A DNA stretch of 64,000 bases from Pseudomonas sp. efr-133-TYG-5 (GTDB lineage Bacteria > Pseudomonadota > Gammaproteobacteria > Pseudomonadales > Pseudomonadaceae). The DNA lies in assembly GCF_030209175.1 (NCBI RefSeq), contig NZ_JARVSM010000006.1, positions 611,414-675,413 of the forward strand, given 5' to 3'. The translations under genes and the position numbers were made by a program. Within the stretch, counting starts at the first letter, position 1; each line of letters begins with the position of its first letter. This document shows positions 43,240-52,326 of this stretch, in pieces. The notes under the pieces are model-generated. The model had not been told where the DNA came from. It saw only the letters and a list, made by a program, of their open reading frames with translations, and made no database searches.

Positions 43240-44622
43240 ATGGACATGCAAGGCTATAGCGCGGCAGAACGCCTGGAGCGGCTGCCGCTGAGCGGTTATC
43301 ACCGGATCATTTTCATCATCATCGCCCTGGCGTTTTTCTTCGACTCCATGGACCTGGCGATGATGACGTTCCTGCTGGGTTCGATCAAAGCCGAGTTCGG
43401 CTTGAGCAGTGCCCAGGCCGGGCTGCTCGCCAGTTCGAGTTTCTTCGGCATGGTCCTCGGTGCGTCGCTGTCGGGGATGCTCGCCGACCGCTTCGGGCGC
43501 AAACCGGTGTTCCAGTGGAGCATCGTGCTGTGGGGCGTGGCCAGTTACCTGTGTTCGACGGCGCACACCGTGGAGACGCTGACGCTGTTCCGCATCCTGC
43601 TGGGGATCGGCATGGGCATGGAGTTTCCGATTGCCCAGTCGATGCTGTCCGAGCTGATCCCGGCCAGCCGGCGCGGGCGCTACATCGCCTTGATGGACGG
43701 TTTCTGGCCGCTGGGTTTCGTGGCCGCCGGGGTGCTGTCGTACTTCCTGCTGCCGCTGATCGGCTGGCGGGACATTTTCCTGGTCCTGGCGGTGCCGGCG
43801 GTGTTTGTCCTGGCGATCCGCTTCTTCATTCCCGAGTCGCCGCGCTGGTTGGAGCAGGCCGGTCGACATGAGTCGGCGGACCGGGTGTTGAGCGGCATCG
43901 AAGAGCGGGTGCGGCGTTCGCTCGGGGTGGCAACCCTGCCGCCGCCGCTGCGCCTGCCGCGGACCGTGACGCCACCGGGCAACTTCTTCTCGGCGCTGCG
44001 GCAGATCTGGTCGCCGCAATACCGTCAGCGCACGACGATGATCTGGAGCCTGTGGTTTTTCGCGCTACTGGGTTTCTATGGTCTGACGTCATGGCTCAGC
44101 GCGTTGCTGCAACAGTCCGGGTTCGCCGTGACCCAGTCGGTGTATTACACCGTGTTGATTTCCCTGGGCGGGATTCCCGGGTTTCTCATGGCCGCGTGGC
44201 TGGTGGAGCGCTGGGGGCGCAAACCGGTGTGCATCGTGACGTTGCTCGGCGGCGGGGTGATGGCGTTTCTCTACGGGCAGAGCGCGGTGTTCGGCGGCAA
44301 CGTCGCATTGCTGATCGGCTCGGGGTTGCTGATGCAGTTTTTTCTGTTCGGCATGTGGGCGGTGCTCTACACCTACACGCCAGAGCTCTACCCGACGTCG
44401 GCGCGGGCCACCGGTTCCGGATTCGCCTCGGCGATCGGTCGCGTCGGTTCACTGCTCGGTCCGCTGGTCACCGGGCTGGTGTTCCCGATTACCGGGCAGG
44501 GCGGGGTGTTCGCGCTGGGTGCGCTGTGCTTCGCGATTGCGGCGGGCGTGGTCTGGCTGTTCGGCATGGAGACGCGCGGCAAGACCCTGGAAGAGCTGAC
44601 TGACGCGCAAGTGGCAGGCTGA
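43240..44622 (+). CDS. MFS transporter of the sugar/aromatic-acid porter group (460 aa)
   Basis: This is a twelve-helix MFS protein with an MHS/NiaP-like pattern: LADRFGRKPVFQWSIVLWG (motif A), PESPRWLEQAGR at the central loop and ELYPTSARATGSGFASAIGRVGSLLGP. It probably imports or exports small organic acids or vitamins. The start ATG at 43240 follows GGGGG. It lies 128 bp after the ArsR-type regulator. The downstream hairpin at 44631-44667 separates it from the convergent add gene. Confidence 0.83.
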   Translation: MDMQGYSAAERLERLPLSGYHRIIFIIIALAFFFDSMDLAMMTFLLGSIKAEFGLSSAQAGLLASSSFFGMVLGASLSGMLADRFGRKPVFQWSIVLWGVASYLCSTAHTVETLTLFRILLGIGMGMEFPIAQSMLSELIPASRRGRYIALMDGFWPLGFVAAGVLSYFLLPLIGWRDIFLVLAVPAVFVLAIRFFIPESPRWLEQAGRHESADRVLSGIEERVRRSLGVATLPPPLRLPRTVTPPGNFFSALRQIWSPQYRQRTTMIWSLWFFALLGFYGLTSWLSALLQQSGFAVTQSVYYTVLISLGGIPGFLMAAWLVERWGRKPVCIVTLLGGGVMAFLYGQSAVFGGNVALLIGSGLLMQFFLFGMWAVLYTYTPELYPTSARATGSGFASAIGRVGSLLGPLVTGLVFPITGQGGVFALGALCFAIAAGVVWLFGMETRGKTLEELTDAQVAG

Positions 44623-44630
44623 ATACCGAT

Positions 44631-44667
44631 CCCAATGGGGGAGCCAGCAGGCTGCTCCCCCATTGGG
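44631..44667. terminator. 14-bp-arm hairpin between convergent MFS and add genes
   Basis: Perfect arms CCCAATGGGGGAGC / GCTCCCCCATTGGG are separated by 9 nt, located between converging stops. No long T run follows, so it may work as a bidirectional barrier or transcript end rather than a canonical intrinsic terminator. Confidence 0.65.
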
Positions 44668-44681
44668 TCATGCGCTGGTGC

Positions 44682-45635
44682 TTACGGTTTTACCAGGCGC
44701 GCATCCAGGCTGTTCTGCGCCAGACGCTGGGCCTGCTCCTGGGTCATGCCCAGGTGTTCGTAAAGCGCATGGAAGTTCTCGGTGACGTAGCCGCCGAAGT
44801 ACGCCGGGTCATCGGAGTTGACGGTAACCTTCACACCGCGTTCGAGCATGTCGAGGATGTTGTGCTGCGACATGTGATCGAACACGCAGAGCTTGGTGTT
44901 CGACAGCGGGCACACGGTCAGCGGGATCTGCTCGTCGATGATCCGCTGCATCAGCCGCTCGTCTTCGATGGCGCGCACGCCATGGTCGATACGCTGGATC
45001 TTCAGCAGGTCGATGGCTTCCCAGATGTACTCCGGCGGACCTTCTTCGCCGGCGTGGGCGACGGTCAGGAAGCCTTCGCCACGCGCGCGCTCGAACACGC
45101 GCTGGAACTTGCTCGGCGGGTGGCCCATCTCGGAGCTGTCCAGGCCGACGGCGACAAACGCGTCACGGAAGGGCAGGGCCTGGTCGAGGGTTTTCTGCGC
45201 TTCGTCTTCGCTCAGGTGGCGCAGGAAACTCAGGATCAAGCCGCTGCTGATGCCCAGTTGCTGTTCGCCATCCTTGAGCGCGGCGGCGATGCCATTGAGC
45301 ACCACTTCGAACGGGATACCGCGGTCGGTGTGGGTCTGCGGATCGAAGAACGGCTCGGTGTGAATCACGTTCTGCGCTTTGCAACGCAGCAGGTAGGCCC
45401 AGGTCAGGTCGTAGAAATCCTGCGAGGTGCGCAGCACGTCGGCGCCCTGGTAGTACAGGTCGAGGAATTCCTGCAGGTTGTTGAAGGCGTAGGCCTTGCG
45501 CAGGGTCTCGACGTCGCTCCACGGCAGGGCGATCTTGTTGCGTTCGGCCAGGGCGAACAGCAGCTCGGGCTCCAGCGAACCTTCGAGGTGCAGGTGCAGT
45601 TCGGCCTTGGGCAGGGCATTGAGCCAGTCGTACAT
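44682..45635 (-). CDS. Adenine/adenosine deaminase (317 aa)
   Basis: This metal-dependent amidohydrolase of the adenosine deaminase family has KAELHLHLEGS (metal-binding His pair), EFFDLYY-like region, the HAGE motif (VAHAGEEGPP) and VTVNSDDPAYF (catalytic Asp). P. aeruginosa PA0148, of similar length and context, is an adenine deaminase rather than an adenosine deaminase. That is the likelier activity here (adenine to hypoxanthine). Confidence 0.88.
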   Translation of the reverse strand: MYDWLNALPKAELHLHLEGSLEPELLFALAERNKIALPWSDVETLRKAYAFNNLQEFLDLYYQGADVLRTSQDFYDLTWAYLLRCKAQNVIHTEPFFDPQTHTDRGIPFEVVLNGIAAALKDGEQQLGISSGLILSFLRHLSEDEAQKTLDQALPFRDAFVAVGLDSSEMGHPPSKFQRVFERARGEGFLTVAHAGEEGPPEYIWEAIDLLKIQRIDHGVRAIEDERLMQRIIDEQIPLTVCPLSNTKLCVFDHMSQHNILDMLERGVKVTVNSDDPAYFGGYVTENFHALYEHLGMTQEQAQRLAQNSLDARLVKP

Positions 45636-45715
45636 ATTCTTTTCTCATCAGGTGCAATGGCGGCATTCTACAGATGCCCGCTGAAACTATTGGCAAAACC
45701 TGACCAAGCGATCCA

Positions 45716-46681
45716 TCACACGGCTTGCGGCTCCCGGCGATACGCGTAGGTATCGGCGAAGCGCGACAGCAGGAATTCGGCGCAGGTGGTCGTTGGATAC
45801 TTCGCCGGATGCTCGGCGTCCTGGCAGCCGGGCAGGCATTCGATGCGGGTGTCGGGGTGCGGTTCGGCGAAGAACGGCATCGAATAGCGATCCACTCCAA
45901 GCGGACTGATGACCCGATGCGGTGTCGAGCGATAACGGTCGTTGCTCCAGCGCGCCATCATGTCGCCGAGGTTGACCACGAACGTGCCATCGATGGGCGG
46001 CGCGTCGATCCATTCGCCGTTGACGTTCTTCACTTGCAGGCCACCGGCGCGGTCCTGATAGAGCAGGGTGATGCAGCCGTAATCGGTGTGCGCACCGGCA
46101 CCCTGTTGCTCGGCGGAACTGGCGGTGTGACGTGGCGGGTAATGGATCATGCGCAGCACGGAGACGGGCTCGACGAAGCGGCTGTCGAAGAAGTCGCGCT
46201 CGATGCCCAGCGCAATCGTCATCGCCCGCAGCAGGGTTTGCGCCAGAGCCTGCATGTCGAGGTAATGCTGCTCCAGCAGCGCCTCCCAGCCCGCTTGCGG
46301 CGGATGGCGGTTCGGCCCGCGCAGAGGCTTTTCCGCCAGCACGTCGGGATGATCGGCCGGCAGGTGCAGGCCCATGTCGAAGGTTTCCTTGAGGTCGCTG
46401 GGCTTGTCCGGGTCGAGCTGTTCGGTGGCGATGGCGCCGTAGCCGCGATGGTGGCGGGTCTGGGTGATGTCGATCTTGAGTTTTTCTTCTGCCGGTTGCG
46501 CAAAAAAGCGCTGGGCGTGGGCGAGCAGGGCATCGATGCGTTGCGCCGCAATCGGGTGGCCCTTGATGTAGAAGAAGCCCCATTCGCGGCAGGCGTGGTC
46601 GATCTGTGCGGCGACGGCGGGCCAGGCGTTCTGGTCGGCGGAGTAGAGCGGGCTGACGTCGATGATTGGAAGCTGATCCAT
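45716..46681 (-). CDS. 2-oxoglutarate/Fe(II) oxygenase, isopenicillin N synthase family (321 aa)
   Basis: The N-terminal DIOX_N domain (IDHACREWGFFYIKGHPI) precedes the 2OG-Fe(II) domain with the iron ligands in GAHTDYGCITLLYQD (H-x-D) and a later His (NDRYRSTPHRVIS, with Arg for 2OG). It is like PA0147 of P. aeruginosa, which lies next to the adenine deaminase. Its substrate is unknown; a purine or related metabolite is an inference from context. The upstream region carries repeats. Confidence 0.86.
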   Translation of the reverse strand: MDQLPIIDVSPLYSADQNAWPAVAAQIDHACREWGFFYIKGHPIAAQRIDALLAHAQRFFAQPAEEKLKIDITQTRHHRGYGAIATEQLDPDKPSDLKETFDMGLHLPADHPDVLAEKPLRGPNRHPPQAGWEALLEQHYLDMQALAQTLLRAMTIALGIERDFFDSRFVEPVSVLRMIHYPPRHTASSAEQQGAGAHTDYGCITLLYQDRAGGLQVKNVNGEWIDAPPIDGTFVVNLGDMMARWSNDRYRSTPHRVISPLGVDRYSMPFFAEPHPDTRIECLPGCQDAEHPAKYPTTTCAEFLLSRFADTYAYRREPQAV

Positions 46682-46710
46682 ACACAATCCTTGAAAGGTA
46701 TAAGGGGGAC

Positions 46711-46760
46711 CGTTCCCACGCTCCGCGTGGGAATGCCTCAATGGACGCGGAGCGTCCCGG
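46711..46760. repeat. Palindromic repeat of the gttcccacgctc...gcgtgggaa family
   Basis: CGTTCCCACGCTCCGCGTGG forms a hairpin, followed by a second ACGCGGAGCGT stem. The same family occurs at 49371-49552. Confidence 0.75.
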
Positions 46761-46767
46761 GCTGCAA

Positions 46768-46858
46768 TGTGGGCGTTGGCTTGCCAGCGATAGCGGTCTC
46801 ACAGGCAACAATGATGTCGAATGTGAGGGCCTCATCGCTGGCAAGCCAGCTCCCACAG
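46768..46858. repeat. REPIN
   Basis: TGTGGGCGTTGGCTTGCCAG with its inverse CTGGCAAGCCAGCTCCCACA, separated by about 45 bp. Same type as 33034-33127. It sits between the oxygenase gene and the BMP-family gene. Confidence 0.85.
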
Positions 46859-46879
46859 GGTCCGTGTCGGTAGTAAAAA

Positions 46880-47953
46880 TTACTTCGGCATCTCGGCTTT
46901 CATGCCTTCGACGTAGTAGTTCATCGACGCCAGTTCGGCATTGCTCGCGCTGGTGCCGGCGGGGATTTTCTCGACGCCGGCCTGATCCTTGATCGGCCCG
47001 GTGAACGGCTGCAGGGCGCCGCTCTTGATGTCGGCGATGATCTGCTCGGCTTCGGCTTTCACCGGCGCCGGAACCAGGTCGCTGATCGGCAGTTCGACCG
47101 TGCCTTCCTTCAGCCCGCCCCAGTAGTCCTGGGATTTCCAGCTGTGGTCGATCACGCTCTGGGTTGCCTGGATGTAGTGCGGCGCCCAGTCGTTGACGAT
47201 CGAGGTCAGCACCGCTTTCGGCCCGAAGTGCGCCATGTCCGAGGCATAACCCACGGCATACACGCCGCGGCGTTCGGCCGCCTGGATCGGTGCCGGGCTG
47301 TCGGTGTGCTGGAACACCACGTCGACGCCCTGGTCGATCAGCGCGTTGGCGGCGTCGGCTTCCTTGCCTGGGTCGAACCACGAGTTGACCCACACCACTT
47401 TGATTTCGGTGCCGGGGTTGTACTTGTTCAGGGCCAGCTGGATGGCGTTGATGTCGCGGATCACTTCCGGGATCGGGAACGAGGCGACGTAGCCGATTTT
47501 TTTGCTCTTGGTCATCTTCGCTGCGAGGAAGCCGCCGACGTAGCGGCCCTCATAGGTTCGCGCGAGGTAGGTGCCGAGGTTCTTGTCCTGCTTGTAGCCA
47601 GTGGCGTGTTCGAAGGTCACCTTGGGAAATTGCTTGGCGACTTTCACCGTCGGGTTCATGTAGCCGAAGGAGGTGGTGAAGATCAGGTCGTAGTTGTCCT
47701 TGGCCATGTTGCGGATGACCCGCTCGGCGTCGGCGCCTTCGGCGACGTTTTCCACGTAATTGGTGCTGATCTGCGTGCCGAGTTTTTCCGCCAGCGCCTT
47801 GCGCCCCTGTTCATGCTGATACGTCCAGCCGTGGTCGCCGATCGGGCCGATATAGACGAAACCGACTTTCAGCGGCTCGGCGGCGCTGGCGCTCAGGCTC
47901 AGACCGACGCCGATGGCGGCGCACAGCAGTTTGTGCAGCGGACGAATTTGCAT
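46880..47953 (-). CDS. BMP-family ABC transporter substrate-binding protein (357 aa)
   Basis: This is a periplasmic binding protein with a signal peptide (MQIRPLHKLLCAAIGVGLSLSASA) and the BMP pattern KVGFVYIGPIGDHGWTYQHEQGR, TTSFGYMNP and IGYVASFPIPEVIRDINAI. The BMP family (PnrA-like) binds purine nucleosides. Its permease/ATPase partners are about 5 kb away (52817-56411). The start at 47953 has GGAG 8 nt upstream. Confidence 0.88.
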   Translation of the reverse strand: MQIRPLHKLLCAAIGVGLSLSASAAEPLKVGFVYIGPIGDHGWTYQHEQGRKALAEKLGTQISTNYVENVAEGADAERVIRNMAKDNYDLIFTTSFGYMNPTVKVAKQFPKVTFEHATGYKQDKNLGTYLARTYEGRYVGGFLAAKMTKSKKIGYVASFPIPEVIRDINAIQLALNKYNPGTEIKVVWVNSWFDPGKEADAANALIDQGVDVVFQHTDSPAPIQAAERRGVYAVGYASDMAHFGPKAVLTSIVNDWAPHYIQATQSVIDHSWKSQDYWGGLKEGTVELPISDLVPAPVKAEAEQIIADIKSGALQPFTGPIKDQAGVEKIPAGTSASNAELASMNYYVEGMKAEMPK

Positions 47954-48043
47954 GAATTGAAGCTCCGTTTTGTTGTGTGTGGTCAGGGCAATGCAAAAGA
48001 CTGACCAAGCGGACAACAATCTGGCTTGAAACCGAGGCGCGCG

Positions 48044-48110
48044 CCTCGCGGGCAAGCTCGCTCCCACAAAAACGCCGCGATCCCTGTGGGAGCGGGCTTG
48101 CTCGCGGAGA
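48044..48110. repeat. REP pair (REPIN-type)
   Basis: Inverted REP elements CCTCGCGGGCAAGCTCGCTC and its complement GAGCGGGCTTGCTCGCGG, with a 16-bp spacer. A different REP class from the 33034 element, it lies upstream of the Ca2+/H+ antiporter gene. Confidence 0.82.
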
Positions 48111-48239
48111 GGCCGCAAAGGCCTATAAAAGTGCAGGCGTAGATAAAGCTGCCATCCACTGGTGCGCTAAGGTGTAACGAAACGTTAGCGGCGCGCCGCA
48201 GTCAGTAGCTCATTCGAATCTCTCGGCAAAAGGCCCTCC

Positions 48240-49331
48240 ATGCTCACGATTCTCAAGCAAGAAAGCTTTCTGCTGCTGGCGGTGATTGCCGCGTGCATCG
48301 CCTATCCGCTGGAACACTGGATGCTCCACAGCGGCCAGGTCGTCGCGCTGATCTGCGGGCTGGTGCTGATCGCGTTCATCGTCGCCGCGTCGATGCGCGT
48401 TGCCCATCACGCCGAACTGCTCGCGGAAAAGGTCGGTGACCCTTACGGCACGATGATCCTGACCCTCGCGGCGGTGCTGGTGGAAGTGGTGATCCTGGCG
48501 ATCATGATGAGCAACGAAGCCTCGCCGACGCTGGTGCGCGACACGATCTACTCGGCGGTGATGCTCGACATCAACGGCATCCTCGGCCTCGCCGCGCTGA
48601 TGGGCGGGATCAAGCATGGCGAGCAGTCCTACAACGACGATTCGGCGCGTAGCTACAGCGTGATGATCCTCACCGCCATGGGCGTGTCGATGGTCGTGCC
48701 GGAGTTCATTCCCGAGGCCAACTGGAAAATTTATTCGGCGTTCACCATCGGTGCGATGGTGGTGCTGTACGCGTTGTTCCTGCGCATGCAGGTCGGCCCG
48801 CACAGTTACTTTTTCAGCTACAGCTACCCGGACAAACGACGCAGGAAGGAACCGCTGGAGCAGGAGCCGAAACCGCTCAGCCTGGGCCTGTCGATCGGCA
48901 TTCTGGTGTTCGGCGTGGTGGTGATCGGCGCGCTGGCCGAAGTGATGTCGAAGACCCTCGATCTGGGCCTGGAAGGGACCGGGGCGCCGCCGGTGATCAC
49001 GGCGATTCTGGTGGCGGCGATTTCCGCGGCGCCAGAGATTCTGACGGCGTTGCGAGCCGCCTTGGCCAACCGCATGCAGTCGGTGGTCAACATCGCCATG
49101 GGCGCATCATTGTCGACCGTGATCCTCACGGTGCCGGTGATGGAAGCAATGGCGCTCTACACCGGCCAGCCGTTCCAGATGGCCATGACCCCGGTGCAGA
49201 CCGTGATGATTTTCATCACCCTGATCGTCAGCGCGATCAACCTCAACGACGGTGAAACCAATGCCATCGAAGGCATGACCCACTTTGTGCTGTTTGCGAC
49301 GTTCATCATGCTGTCGCTGCTCGGGCTTTGA
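48240..49331 (+). CDS. chaA: Ca2+/H+ antiporter, ChaA-like (363 aa)
   Basis: This CaCA-type cation exchanger has two repeats with acidic Glu-containing helices: AAVLVEVVILAIMMSNE in the first half and AAISAAPEILTALRAALANRMQ in the second. The N- and C-terminal membrane helices flank a hydrophilic loop (YPDKRRRKEPLEQEPKP). It probably exports Ca2+, Na+ or K+ in exchange for H+. It stands alone among the purine genes. Confidence 0.82.
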   Translation: MLTILKQESFLLLAVIAACIAYPLEHWMLHSGQVVALICGLVLIAFIVAASMRVAHHAELLAEKVGDPYGTMILTLAAVLVEVVILAIMMSNEASPTLVRDTIYSAVMLDINGILGLAALMGGIKHGEQSYNDDSARSYSVMILTAMGVSMVVPEFIPEANWKIYSAFTIGAMVVLYALFLRMQVGPHSYFFSYSYPDKRRRKEPLEQEPKPLSLGLSIGILVFGVVVIGALAEVMSKTLDLGLEGTGAPPVITAILVAAISAAPEILTALRAALANRMQSVVNIAMGASLSTVILTVPVMEAMALYTGQPFQMAMTPVQTVMIFITLIVSAINLNDGETNAIEGMTHFVLFATFIMLSLLGL

Positions 49332-49342
49332 GAGGAACCGCC

Positions 49343-49553
49343 GCTGACCGATCGAAATCACGGCTGACCGATCGTTCCCACGCTCGTAAGTGGGAACGCA
49401 TCCCGGGAAGCTCTGCGTGCCAACGTCGGACGCAGAGCGTCCATGGCGGCATTCCCACGCAGAGCGTAAGAACGATCAGTCAAATGCATTCCCACGCAGA
49501 GCGTAGAAGCGATCAGTCAAATGCATCCCCACGCAGAGCGTGGGAACGATCGT
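49343..49553. repeat. Repeat cluster: 37-bp tandem units of the gttcccacgctc family
   Basis: Three copies of a 37-bp unit begin at 49450, 49487 and 49524 (CATTCCCACGCAGAGCGT..., the last diverging). They are preceded by a palindrome GTTCCCACGCTC..GTGGGAACG near 49374-49400 and by a repeated GCTGACCGATCG near 49343 and 49363. There are no unique spacers, so it is not a CRISPR array. Confidence 0.82.
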
Positions 49554-49566
49554 TGAGAAGAGGCAA

Positions 49567-50925
49567 TCAGGTGCCCGCGATCAACTGCCGAGCCGCCTGG
49601 CTGTGATCGGCGATCAGGCCTTTGAGATCCAACCCTTCTACCTGCCCGTCAACCACGCGCCATTTGCCGCCGATCATCACTCGATCCGCCCGGTCCGCAC
49701 CGCACAACAGCAATGCCGAAATCGGATCGTGGCTGCCGGAGAAGCGCAGCTCATCGAGCTTGAACAAAGCCAGGTCGGCCTGCTTGCCCACCGCCAGTTC
49801 GCCGATGTCGGTGCGGCCCAACAGGCTCGCCGAGCCCTTGGTCGCCCAGCCCAGCACGCGTTCCGGGGTGATCTTTTCCGCACCGTAACGCAGGCGCTGG
49901 ATGTACAGGGCCTGGCGTGCTTCGAGGATCATGTTCGAGGCATCGTTGGACGCCGAGCCGTCGACGCCCAGGCCGAACAGCGCACCGGCGTCGGTCAGTT
50001 CGATACTCGGGCAGATGCCGGACGCCAGGCGCATGTTCGAGCTCGGGCAATGGCAGATCCCGGTGCCGGCCTGACCGAGGCGGGCGATTTCGTCCGGGTT
50101 GAAATGGATGCCGTGGGCCAGCCAGGTGCGCGGGCCGAGCCAGCCGACGCTGTCCAGGTAATCCACGGTGCGCAGGCCGAAGCGTTGCAGGCAGAAGTCT
50201 TCTTCGTCGAGGGTTTCCGCCAGGTGCGTGTGCAGGCGCACGTCGAGCTGATTCGCCAGTTCGGCGCTGGCCGCCATGATCTGCGGCGTCACCGAGAACG
50301 GTGAGCACGGCGCCAGGGCGATCTGGATCTGCGCGCCGTCGCCACGTTCGTGGTACTCGTGGATCAGCCGCTGGCTGTCATCGAGAATCACCTGACCTTC
50401 CTGCACGGTCTGCTGCGGTGGCAGGCCGCCGTCCTTCTCGCCGAGGCTCATCGAACCACGAGTGAGCATGGCGCGCATGCCCAGTTCGCGGACGGTTTCG
50501 ACTTGCACGTCGATGGCGTTTTCCAGGCCGTCGGGGAACAGGTAATGGTGGTCGGCGGCGGTGGTGCAACCGGAGAGCAGCAACTCGGCCAGCGCAACCT
50601 TGGTGGCGAGGGCGAGTTTTTCCGGGGTCAGCCGGGCCCACACCGGGTACAGGGTTTTCAGCCAGGGGAACAACGGCTGATTGACCACCGGCGCCCAGGC
50701 GCGGGTCAGGGTCTGATAGAAGTGATGATGGGTGTTGATCAGGCCCGGCAGGATCACATGTTCACGGGCATCGAACACTTCAGTGCACGGCGCGGACGGT
50801 TGCTGGCCGGCAGCGAGCACTTCGACGATCACGCCGTCTTGCAGGACCAGGCCGCCACGGGCATCGAGCGCATTGGCAGTGAAAATGGCGAGGGGGTTTT
50901 TCAACCAGGTACGGGTCGCAGGCAT
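49567..50925 (-). CDS. 8-oxoguanine deaminase (452 aa)
   Basis: This amidohydrolase has the metal-binding INTHHHFYQTLTRAW, the HTHLAET block, HGIHFNPDE, and the Asp of LGVDGSASNDASN. It belongs to the cytosine deaminase-like group in which P. aeruginosa PA0142 is an 8-oxoguanine deaminase. It converts 8-oxoguanine to urate and contributes to purine salvage. Like the adenine deaminase, it is in the purine region. Confidence 0.85.
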   Translation of the reverse strand: MPATRTWLKNPLAIFTANALDARGGLVLQDGVIVEVLAAGQQPSAPCTEVFDAREHVILPGLINTHHHFYQTLTRAWAPVVNQPLFPWLKTLYPVWARLTPEKLALATKVALAELLLSGCTTAADHHYLFPDGLENAIDVQVETVRELGMRAMLTRGSMSLGEKDGGLPPQQTVQEGQVILDDSQRLIHEYHERGDGAQIQIALAPCSPFSVTPQIMAASAELANQLDVRLHTHLAETLDEEDFCLQRFGLRTVDYLDSVGWLGPRTWLAHGIHFNPDEIARLGQAGTGICHCPSSNMRLASGICPSIELTDAGALFGLGVDGSASNDASNMILEARQALYIQRLRYGAEKITPERVLGWATKGSASLLGRTDIGELAVGKQADLALFKLDELRFSGSHDPISALLLCGADRADRVMIGGKWRVVDGQVEGLDLKGLIADHSQAARQLIAGT

Positions 50926-51074
50926 TGTGGCCGGCTCCTCTGAAAGTGGGTTCAGGGTTGCCAGCTCAGTGTTGCCCTGTCTGCTGATCCAGGGTCGCCG
51001 CGAAGGACGAGGCGCGCAGTTTCAAACAAATTGCGGCGGCGGGCAAGCCCGACCCGACAGCCAACATAACTGTT

Positions 51075-51168
51075 CCTGTGGCAGCGGGCGTGCTCGTGAA
51101 AGCGTCGTGTCAGTCAATGGATCAGTGACCTGACATACAGCTTTCGCGAGCAAGCCCGCTGCCACAGG
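51075..51168. repeat. REP pair around a short inverted centre
   Basis: CCTGTGGCAGCGGGCGTGCTCG (51075-51096) and its inverse CGAGCAAGCCCGCTGCCACAGG (51147-51168) enclose a TGTCAG...CTGACA inverted repeat. It lies in the 255-bp gap between the deaminase and SDR genes. Confidence 0.82.
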
Positions 51169-51180
51169 GGATTGTGGTGC

Positions 51181-51867
51181 TTACCAGGGAATGGTTTCGC
51201 CCTTGTAGTTGATGAAGTGATGGCCACCCTTGCCGGTATAGGCATTCACCTGGTCGACCAGGCCGCGGGTGCTGGTGTCTACGTCGAGGTCGGCACCTTC
51301 ACCGCCCATATCGGTCTTCACCCATCCCGGATGCAGCGACAGCACGGTGAGTTTCTGCTCGCCCAACTGCGTGACGAAACTGTTGGTCATCGAGTTCAGC
51401 GCAGCCTTGCTCGCCTTGTACAGCGCCAGTTCCGGGGCGTCAGGTACGGTGACGCTGCCCAGACCGGAACTCATGAATGCCAGCACACCGCTGCCGTCTC
51501 GGATCTGCCCGACAAAGCGTTGCGCCAGATTGATCGGGGCCACGGCGTTGGTGAAGAACAACTGGCCGACTTCGGCCAGTGTCGCCGCACCTGGCGTCTG
51601 CACCTCGGGGCCTTTGACTCCGGCGTTGACGAACAGCAGGTCGAAGGTCTCGCTCTTGAGCTGCTGGCTCAGGGCGATCACCGCCTGTTGGTCGTCCATG
51701 TCGAGTTTCTCGATCCGCACGTTGCCCAGCGCCTGCAGCGCTTGAGCCTTCTGCGGATTGCGCACGGTGGCGGTCACCTGCCAGCCATCGGCCAGCAGGG
51801 TTTTCACCAACCCGAGGCCCAAGCCACGGGAGGCGCCGATGATCAGTGCGTTTTTTGCCTGGGACAT
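51181..51867 (-). CDS. Short-chain dehydrogenase, C-factor-like (228 aa)
   Basis: This classical SDR has ALIIGASRGLGLGL (cofactor motif), NAG (LLFVNAGVKGP), catalytic Ser (MSSGLGSV) and YxxxK (LYKASKAAL). The substrate is unknown. It starts 25 nt after the MerR regulator on the same strand, forming a MerR-SDR operon. Confidence 0.86.
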   Translation of the reverse strand: MSQAKNALIIGASRGLGLGLVKTLLADGWQVTATVRNPQKAQALQALGNVRIEKLDMDDQQAVIALSQQLKSETFDLLFVNAGVKGPEVQTPGAATLAEVGQLFFTNAVAPINLAQRFVGQIRDGSGVLAFMSSGLGSVTVPDAPELALYKASKAALNSMTNSFVTQLGEQKLTVLSLHPGWVKTDMGGEGADLDVDTSTRGLVDQVNAYTGKGGHHFINYKGETIPW

Positions 51868-51892
51868 GACGGGATTCCTTGAAAGTTACGGT

Positions 51893-52243
51893 TCACGGAT
51901 TCAATGGACACGCCTGACCGAGCCGTTGTTGCAACTCTCGTCGCAGCACATCGAGTTCGCTCATGCGGGTTTCGATCAATTGCAGCTTGTCGCGCAGCAA
52001 CTGCGCCACGGCGTTTTCCGGGTCGGGCGCGTTCCACAATGCAGCGACGCTGTTGCCGATTTCGCCGAGGGTAAAACCCAGGCGCTGCGCAGTCTTGATG
52101 TAGAGCACCAGTTGCAGCATTTCCGGCGGATAGTCGCGATAGCCATTGGCGCTGCGTTGCGCCGCAATCAACCCGCGCTGCTCGTAGAAGCGCAGGGTGT
52201 CACGGCTGACGGCGCTGGCCCGGGCTAATTCACCAATGCGCAT
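51893..52243 (-). CDS. MerR-family regulator (116 aa)
   Basis: The N-terminal MerR helix-turn-helix (MRIGELARASAVSRDTLRFYEQRGLI), wing (NGYRDYPPEML) and long coiled-coil dimerisation helix are visible. The C-terminus has only one Cys (ACPLNP), so it probably senses a small molecule rather than a metal. It is first in the SDR operon and divergent from a membrane protein gene, whose promoter has a MerR-type dyad. Confidence 0.86.
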   Translation of the reverse strand: MRIGELARASAVSRDTLRFYEQRGLIAAQRSANGYRDYPPEMLQLVLYIKTAQRLGFTLGEIGNSVAALWNAPDPENAVAQLLRDKLQLIETRMSELDVLRRELQQRLGQACPLNP

Positions 52244-52263
52244 GTGGGATCTCAAGAGAGCTG

Positions 52264-52294
52264 TTGACCCTGGAGCATACTCCAGGCTTTACCG
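52264..52294 (+). promoter_or_regulatory. MerR-type promoter with 19-bp spacer
   Basis: TTGACC (52264-52269), a 19-bp spacer containing the perfect dyad CCTGGAG-CATA-CTCCAGG (52269-52286), then TTACCG as a weak -10. It points at the membrane protein gene at 52327 and lies 20 bp upstream of the MerR start on the other strand. Confidence 0.82.
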
Positions 52295-52326
52295 TGCGTG
52301 CTCCTCGAATTTCTGGAGCCTGGACG

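Noticed and set aside
49343..49553. Possible CRISPR array
   Set aside because: The 37-bp units are contiguous direct repeats without unique spacers, and no cas gene is nearby; they belong to a palindromic repeat family also found at 46711.
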